DNA from: Laccaria trichodermophora
Taxonomy: Eukaryota; Basidiomycota; Agaricomycetes; Agaricales; Hydnangiaceae
NCBI GenBank assembly: GCA_018417955.1
Contig: JACTVC010000002.1
Coordinates: 1,984,001-2,048,000, forward strand
Length of the DNA: 64,000 nucleotides
Reading direction: 5' to 3'
The notes below the pieces were generated by a model. The model was not told where the DNA came from. It did no database searches and worked only from the letters and a program-made list of their open reading frames with translations. This document shows, one piece after another, positions 57,501 to 64,000 of this stretch. Position 1 is the stretch's first letter, and each line of letters begins with the position of its first letter. The position numbers and the translations under genes were made by a program.

Positions 57501-59954
57501 ATTTAGATTCTTTTAGGTCATGTTCTTGCCTTGAAATATTTCGAATCCCATTTCTTAGCACCAGGAGTGTCTTCCAACCATTGTTCGTACTCTGGAATTG
57601 TGAAAAAATCGCGCTGCTGTTTACCCTTGGTCACCTTCACAAATGATTGTCAGTCGAGGCAGTATGGGACGATTATTAGCAACCTACTCGGACAATTGGA
57701 GTGACAAACTCCACAAGGAAGTCGGGAAGTTTCAACAACGTTGGATAGAAATGATCAAGGAAGTTTATAAGTAAGCCTTTAATATGTGAACCGTCGTGAT
57801 CCTGAGGAATGTCATCAGGGAAAAAGAATCTAAACGGGGAATGATTGCGAAACAGACCTGGTCAGTCATGATCATCAGCCGCCCGTAACGGAGGCTCGAG
57901 GTGTTCGAGTAGTCTTTATTGTGTTGAAGGCCCATGATCTTCTTGATGTTCTGAATTTCTTCGTTCTTCATGATTTGATCATGTTTCGCTTCCCGAACAT
58001 TCAATAATTTCCCTCGAAGGGGGAAAACACCGAAGTTATCTCTACCCACAACTCCCAAGCCAGCAACGGCCAATGCCTTTGCCGAGTCACCCTCAGTCAA
58101 AATAAGCGTGCAATCCCTCGCGTGTTTAGTCCCTGCGTTATTCGCATCTGAAAGTTTTGTGAGGCCCAACAATCTGGACAAGACGTAAATAATTCGTTTG
58201 TTCAGCAATTGTCGATGATCACCTGCTGCGCTTGCTTCCGTCAGTCTTCTTGATTTGTTGCTCTGCTTTGAACTTTGCCCAATTTAAGATATTATCTATG
58301 ATAGCAGACTTTTGGACTGATTTCAACGGTTAGATCATCTAGTAGCGGTGAGATATTTGCAAGAACGAACCTTTCTTCATGAATTCCTCTGTCAGTGTCG
58401 GCTTTGTCCCAAACTTGGAGGCCGGCAGTGTGAGAGTCTCCTTTGTTTGACTGTCGAATGTGGGATTCTCTATCAAAGAGTTGATAAATATCCACATATG
58501 GTTCTTGATTTGGGCGGGCTTGACAGTAGCCGCTTTATTTTTCTTGGAGATTGCAGCTACCAGGTTCTTGGCAATTTGATCAGAGATATATGCGACATGT
58601 GTGCCACCTTTCGTTGTCGAAATAGAGTTAGCGAAGGAGACTTGATGGAAGTTGCCATCCGAAACCGCGAAAGCGATCTCCCATCGAGGGCTAATTTGTT
58701 CGTAAATGATAGAGGGCTTTGGTTGAGCGGCCCCTCCCGCATTCTCGGTTGCCTCTGCTTGAGCGGAATTTATGTACATCTCGACATATTGCCTGAAGTT
58801 CTTGACCTTCAGCCGCTCGTCATTGAGAAAAACCTTAACGTCTTTGACTGTCCCGGCCATATCATACACACGTTTCCGTAAGAGTCCTGCGGTGTCTTCG
58901 TCTATTCTTTCCATTCCAAACCGCTGAAGGTCTGGGCGGAAGGTAATCCGAGTCCACTCCTCCCCTTTCGCGTTCTTGGTTATCTTGGCTTTTCCACAGA
59001 TACCCATGTTATTTGTCCAAGTCTGTTTATACTTTTGTTGGGTATTTTTGTCAGCTGTTTCAACCGTGAATTCGTGAGAGTAAATGTTGGCAAGTTTTGC
59101 CCCATATCCGTTACGGCCTCCAGTTAGCTTCTTCTCGTCGTCGTCATAGTTGGAGGAAGAAAGAAGGTGGCCAAAGATGAGTTCTGGAATATACATCTTT
59201 TCCTGGGAGTGCATCTCAATTGGTATACCGCGACCATTGTTGTAGACTGAGATGGTATTTTTCTCAAGGTCGAGTGTGACTTTCAAGGAGTCCATAGAAG
59301 GGTCGTTGATCTTTCGAGATTTTTGTAAGTAGACATAAATGGGTTACGCATCAATACACGCACTTTATTATCCGCAGCGTTAACCAATATCTCGTCAACA
59401 ATTTTGAAAAATCCTGGGACATATTTTACATCGCGGTGCACCATTCGCTTGGTATCCACATCAAAGGTCCACATAGTTTGTGTAATGGTCTCTACACTTC
59501 CAATGTAAGAGTCCGGTCTCTTGAGGATATGTTCTAGTTGAGAAAGCTTGAGGGGAAATGAGAAATCGTTCTATAAAGGACATAGCACCATACCTTTGTG
59601 TATGTCTCCGACGCAGTCTTCTTCTTCTTCTTCGCAGGTTCAATGGGATCTAATTTCGAGGTCGACGGCCTCAAGTCCTCTATCTCTGACGCGTCTCGAC
59701 GTTCGTCAACGTCCATCGAATCATCGCTATCTTCGTCTTCCAAAATGACTTTCTTCTTAGCGGATGCCTTCGTTGTGGGTTTAGTCGCCATAACTTTGCC
59801 GTTGGTTTTAGTTTTTGGCGGAGCCTATCAGCGTGACGCCGTGAGGAGTGTCAGTGGCAAGGCAGAAACCACATACCTTCTTGACGACCGCGTAGCCATC
59901 CGACTCTGACTCAGAGAAGTTGCTATCAAACTTCTCGCCATCAGACGAACTCAT
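54526..59954 (-). CDS. TOP2: DNA topoisomerase II
   Basis: The enzyme passes one duplex through another, using ATP, and separates chromosomes in mitosis. The start at 59954 (MSSSDGEKFDSNFSESESDG) gives an acidic leader and a basic SAKKKVILEDEDSDDSMDVD stretch. The GHKL ATPase has VPGFFKIVDEILVNAADNK, ISVYNNGRGIPIEMHSQEKM and TGGRNGYGAKLANIYSHEF. The transducer ends near IKNHMWIFINSLIENPTFDS. The TOPRIM domain has LILTEGDSAKALAVAGLGVV and PLRGKLLNVREA. The cleavage domain has RSIPSVADGLKPGQRKVIWG and GKDHASPRYIFTEPMPLARV, with the catalytic Tyr in SPRYI. A Lys/Asp-rich C-terminal region with several nuclear-localisation-like runs ends at 54526. More than ten short introns are visible. Confidence 0.96.
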
Positions 59955-60034
59955 TTTCTGGCTAAGAAAGTGGGGCTCTAGACGGTATCTGGTAAGTGTT
60001 GGTAAAAGGTGGTTGACTTCAATGACTAGAATCC

Positions 60035-60080
60035 ACGCGACGTGCTTCCGTCATCACGTGATCCCGCGTAATTACGCGAA
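60035..60080. promoter_or_regulatory. three CGCG motifs (MCB/SCB-like) upstream of TOP2
   Basis: ACGCG at 60035-60039, CGCG at 60065-60068 (CCCGCGTAA) and ACGCGAA at 60074-60080 lie 80-130 bp upstream of the TOP2 start. ACGCG is the MBF core and CGCGAAA the SBF-type core in fungi; a CACGTG box lies between them. Confidence 0.35.
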
Positions 60081-60306
60081 AATTTGAATAATGCTCAAAG
60101 TCAGAATTACGTAGAACTGTAACGAGGATGATATTATTTGTGGTGGAAAGAAGAGTACTTGAAGTGCATGGTTTCACGATTTCAATGAAGTGCGATTGTC
60201 ATTCACACCTCGCACATTTAGTAGCACCCCACATAATACTTGCATAATAGTACTATCTCTTGGAGGAGGGTCGAGGTATATTGACTCTCAGGGTTTTGTT
60301 TTGATG

Positions 60307-63300
60307 TTACTGACAATGAGACTCTACGATTGAAGTTGTAATCAGTTCCAGTGATACGACACAATCAAAACAACATGCCTTGTAGCTTTGAACGTCTCCT
60401 TTAAATTTCTTGACAGTCCCGTCACCACAAACCCATAGCTTTGCCAATATCGTTAGCATTGAACCGTTTGGAAAAAGAAGAAACTACCTCCTTCGCCACT
60501 TGGGTAATGAATCGCTCATCGTGAGATATGATGATCACGCCGCCATTCCACTTTCCTAGCGCCGCCATCAGCGCATCAAGACCCTAGACCACAAACTTTT
60601 TCAAAACCTTATGAAGCGAGAACAACTCGCCTACCTCGATATCCAGATGATTGGTGGGCTACAATGGTCGCTTTAAGACCCAGCGGAAAATTTACTGCGG
60701 AAGATTCTTTACCTCGTCCAGCAACAAAATGTGAGGCTGCTGTAATGATAACGCCGCGAAAGCGACACGGGATTTTTGGCCTCCACTCAGTGTTCCGATG
60801 AGTTGAAGGCTTAAGAATCAAATCGTTCAATCGTTGTGGTCCCCAGCTGCCAGTATAAAGACGCACCCTGTCATGCCACTGATCTGGAAGTTCCCCAGAT
60901 GCCCGCGGTATTCTTGCTCACTCTTTCCAGGAAACTTGGAAGCCAGAAACTGCACTGGAGTCATCGTGGGAATCAACATGTCGACGTGGTGCTGAGAAAA
61001 ATATCCACTAGAGCAAAACATTCAGACATGCGCATCTGTGGTTCACTGGACAAGTGACTCACACGCGAAGACGCCCATTACGGTTGACATGTCCCGCCTG
61101 GGGTCTCAACTCTCCCGTCAAAATCTTAATCCTGAAGAACATCAAAGTACCACTCAGCAAACCAACATTTCGACGCGAATGACCACATACAGCGTCGATT
61201 TACCGGCGCCATTGGCGCCCACAATAGCAATCCTTGAGTCAAGGCCAACATCGATATTAATGCCTTTGAGGATGAGTTTATCGGGGGTATATCCGAATGT
61301 CACCTCCGACATCTGCAGCAGAGGAGGAGAGATCTTGTCAGTTTCGGGAAATCTAAAAAGTATCAGCAAGGCATTGAGCAAGGAGGTAGGGAAGACAAAA
61401 ATACTTGAATTGTTCGGTTTCCTCCTCTTCAGGAGGTTCCAAGTCAGGAAGCTGTCCATGGCACCATTGAGTCTATGAGGAGTTATCAAATATTCGTGCG
61501 AACCTTTTCTAGAATTTTGATCTTCATTTGAGCCTGCGCAGCTAAAGGATATATCTTTCAGGAATCATACATGAGAAGAGATCGGATTAACTGACCGCGA
61601 TTGGCATTGTATCTCCACCGGTCAATGAAAGCTTGAAGATGCTTTCTATACTCCATCTGTGTGTCGTACTCCTTGCGCATATTTCGATCACGTTCAGACT
61701 TGGTTGAATAGAATTGTGTAAAGTTCCTGGGATATGCGTCAAGCACGAACCGAATGAAATAGATAAGGAAATACCCTTTGTAGTAATCAAGGCGACCGGA
61801 GTGCTGATGGACGATGTCAGTGGCAACTGCATCCAAAAATGCTCGATCGTGAGATCTGTCGTTACATATAAGCCAAATTTGACAAATGAAACTGTAAAAT
61901 TCCTGACACGACGAGCAAAGTTCCAGGCCATGTTTGCAGATAATCTTCCAGCCATGCGAGAGCATTGAGATCAACTAGCAATAAAATGTAAGCTACAGAA
62001 ACACGGTATGTATAAAGGTGAACACAACTCACTGTGATTGGACGGTTCGTCGAGTAGTAGAAGGGCCGGCTGGAGTAACATGAAAATTTTGAGATATTTA
62101 GACATGGCGAACAGACCTTCACAAACAAGGCCCTAGCAAGGGCAAGCCTCATCCTAGCGGAAGAGTTCATTTTGAATAAACTCTCAAAGAAATGGAACTT
62201 GCCTCCAGCCACCACTAAATGACCGAGTCGGCCGTTGTTGATCTGCCTCGTCGAACCCCAGACCTAGATGGAGATAATTAGGATCATGAATGTAAATTTA
62301 TTTCTTGCAACGTGCCGGCAAGTAGAGCAGCTGCTCGGGCAGGCCCGCTTGCTGCATCCATTTCGGATAGTCTGGTGTGCACCTCTGAAAGCCTTGACGA
62401 TAGTTCCTCGCGAGCGTCTTCGAAGCGTTTGTCGTCGCCTTCTGTGTCCAGCTCCGCCAATTTTGAATCCAGCATCGTCTGCTCCTTCATAAGATGATCC
62501 CTCCAGACGTCAGCCTTTAAAACAGAATCAATGGCCTTGGTATCATCGCCAATAATCTACTTGTCATGATCAGGTTTGCATTTTCTTTTTTTTCAATTCT
62601 GGGAGATAACATGCCTCTTGCTCGACAAACAATATCGTGATATGAGCTGGAATCGGCACCTCTCGCATGGCAATGTGACGCAACAGCGTAGACTTGCCGA
62701 TACCTACGAAAAGGACGACACGATTGGCGTGTGAATTTTGGAACAAAGGAATTTAAGTACCGTTTCGACCAATGAGACCGTACCGACGTCCATGTGCGAG
62801 AGTAAGTGTGGCACCAGAACTACTTGAGATTGAGCGGGCAATTAACTTTTAAATTGATGGGACCTACAGGATGCGGTTTGAACCAAAATTAACATCGATG
62901 GAGGGCAAATGTATATCCTTGCTTTTGTTCTTTGAACTTGCGCTCGCGTCCAGTGGATTGATCTAGTATGTTTTATCAGCAGCCATTTCTATAGGTACAA
63001 CGGCCATGCCTTCATAAACAATTCTTCATAGGTTTGCTGCAGAGACGAGATCAGCGGGTCGCATGTAGCTGAAATGACATATTTTACTTGTTTTCGATGG
63101 GCATCAAGGAGTTTCGACCCTTCATACAGATCTCTCCTTGACCGTTTCTCAATTTTCGCCTGAAAATGGGATGTAAAGCGATTTGCAATTGGCCAAAACT
63201 ACATGCTCACTCTGAGCTTGGCCTCTTGCTTTTCAAGCTTCTTGACATCAACTCGGGAGGCCCTTGAAATATTGTGTAAAACTGTAGGCGCTCTATGAAA

Positions 63301-63670
63301 GTTTTTTCGGGACGTACTTTCCTTTGTTTATTGATTCTAGGTCCACTCCTTCGGATAGCGCTATGGTGTTAGAGAGTTGAGATTTACTCATATCCATGAC
63401 CTTATCTAGCTTTTGCAGCTTCGGTTGCGATTTGTTTTTGAGACGAGCACGCAACTGTTCCTCCAGAAGATCACCGAGCTTCAGCATTAATTTCTCGAGA
63501 ACATCGTCGCGGTCCCCAGCTATAGATTTCAGAACGTCATGAGCAACTTGTAGAACATCCTCTTCTTCGCCTGCATCGTCAACGAGATACCCTGACAAGT
63601 ATTGCACGATGACCTCCTCAGTTCCCGGAAAGCTTGCACGAATTTCTTCTGCAAGGTCTTCTGAAGACAT
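60307..63670 (-). CDS. GCN20: ABC-F family ATPase Gcn20/ABCF3-like
   Basis: Gcn20 binds Gcn1 on ribosomes and helps Gcn2 sense uncharged tRNA. The start at 63670 gives [20 protein letters not shown] and a helical N-domain ([20 protein letters not shown]), then [21 protein letters not shown] charged helices. The first ABC domain has [24 protein letters not shown] Walker A and [19 protein letters not shown] sequence. The ABC-F linker is seen at [20 protein letters not shown]. The second domain has [17 protein letters not shown], signature [20 protein letters not shown] and Walker B HILLLDE. No membrane segments are present. The end is uncertain: [20 protein letters not shown] is near 60380, and the frame then reads to a stop at 60307 with an unusual Cys-rich tail. 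Confidence 0.9.
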
Positions 63671-64000
63671 GGTACCGATTAAATGCTTGTGTAGCTGGAG
63701 AGAACGACTCGGATTTCATAACATGCACATACAACGGCGTTCAAATAGGCAAGGACTTCATCCACAACCTTCCACAACCGGCAGAAGGACCATCAAGTAT
63801 TATTTAGTTCGAAAGATGTGGAGTGCGGGGTAAGCGTTGATTCAGATTTCCATTCATTGACTTGCAAAAGAAATTTCAAACGTCCAACTTCAACTGGCAC
63901 TGAAAAGGATTGGTAGAAAGGGCTATGTGGAGCGTTATTTCGAAGGCCGGCCCCTGGCCAAAAGGATCTCTTCCTACATACATGGGGGAAAAAAAGAAGT
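63671..64000. other. upstream region of the GCN20-like gene, no gene supported
   Basis: This stretch precedes the GCN20-like start. Short open frames are present, but none has codon structure or motifs I can support. Confidence 0.4.

Overview
The window looks like nuclear DNA of a filamentous basidiomycete, most likely a mushroom-forming agaricomycete. Genes are packed on both strands and cut by many short introns of about 45-60 bp with GT(G/A)NG donors. The protein families are eukaryotic (TRAPP, GID, topoisomerase II, copper-fist, HMG-box). The transposons are of fungal Gypsy and hAT types. No rRNA, convincing tRNA or CRISPR was seen. All family assignments come from reading the translated sequence; no database search was run.

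Layout. (1) 1-10.8 kb is a gene-dense left arm: a UVRAG/Vps38-like autophagy/PI3K subunit running off the left edge, an unknown Ser/Pro-rich acidic protein, a short cullin-N-only protein, an HMG-box regulator, a class 1A dihydroorotate dehydrogenase, TRAPP subunit Trs31, and a BTB/POZ protein whose frame is broken by an in-frame stop and a frameshift. (2) 10.9-30.0 kb is a transposon island of about 19 kb. It is bounded by CAGTTGAACC... terminal inverted repeats with a TA target duplication. The joined flanks match a neighbouring intact copy of the same host repeat. Inside are a decayed Gypsy gag/protease, a hAT transposon (8-bp TSD) inserted into it, a 226-bp-LTR retroelement inserted into the hAT transposase and internally rearranged (a third, inverted LTR), a 2.8-kb foldback element with arms built from ~149-bp repeats, two unassigned open frames and a lone Gypsy-type LTR. 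(3) 30.0-32.6 kb is gene-poor repeat DNA with a 367-bp MITE whose ends are perfect palindromes. (4) 32.7-64 kb is a dense right arm of conserved housekeeping genes: MFAP1 splicing factor, an FAD oxidoreductase, UMP1, RanBP9/Vid30, HEM3, a UBE2W-type E2, a copper-fist regulator, NFU1, ALG1, SDO1/SBDS, a BAR-SH3 protein, ISA1, a rhodanese-PTP phosphatase, TOP2 and GCN20/ABCF.

How the genes relate. Several pairs are divergent with very short shared promoters: UMP1/Vid30 (~58 bp), UVRAG/unknown (~97 bp), NFU1/ALG1 (~100 bp) and SDO1/BAR (~150 bp). Haem (HEM3), copper sensing (copper-fist) and Fe-S assembly (NFU1, ISA1) lie within about 11 kb. Protein turnover appears as a proteasome chaperone beside a GID-ligase subunit, plus an E2 and a cullin fragment. 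Exon borders were placed by eye from splice signals and frame, and are approximate unless positions are given.
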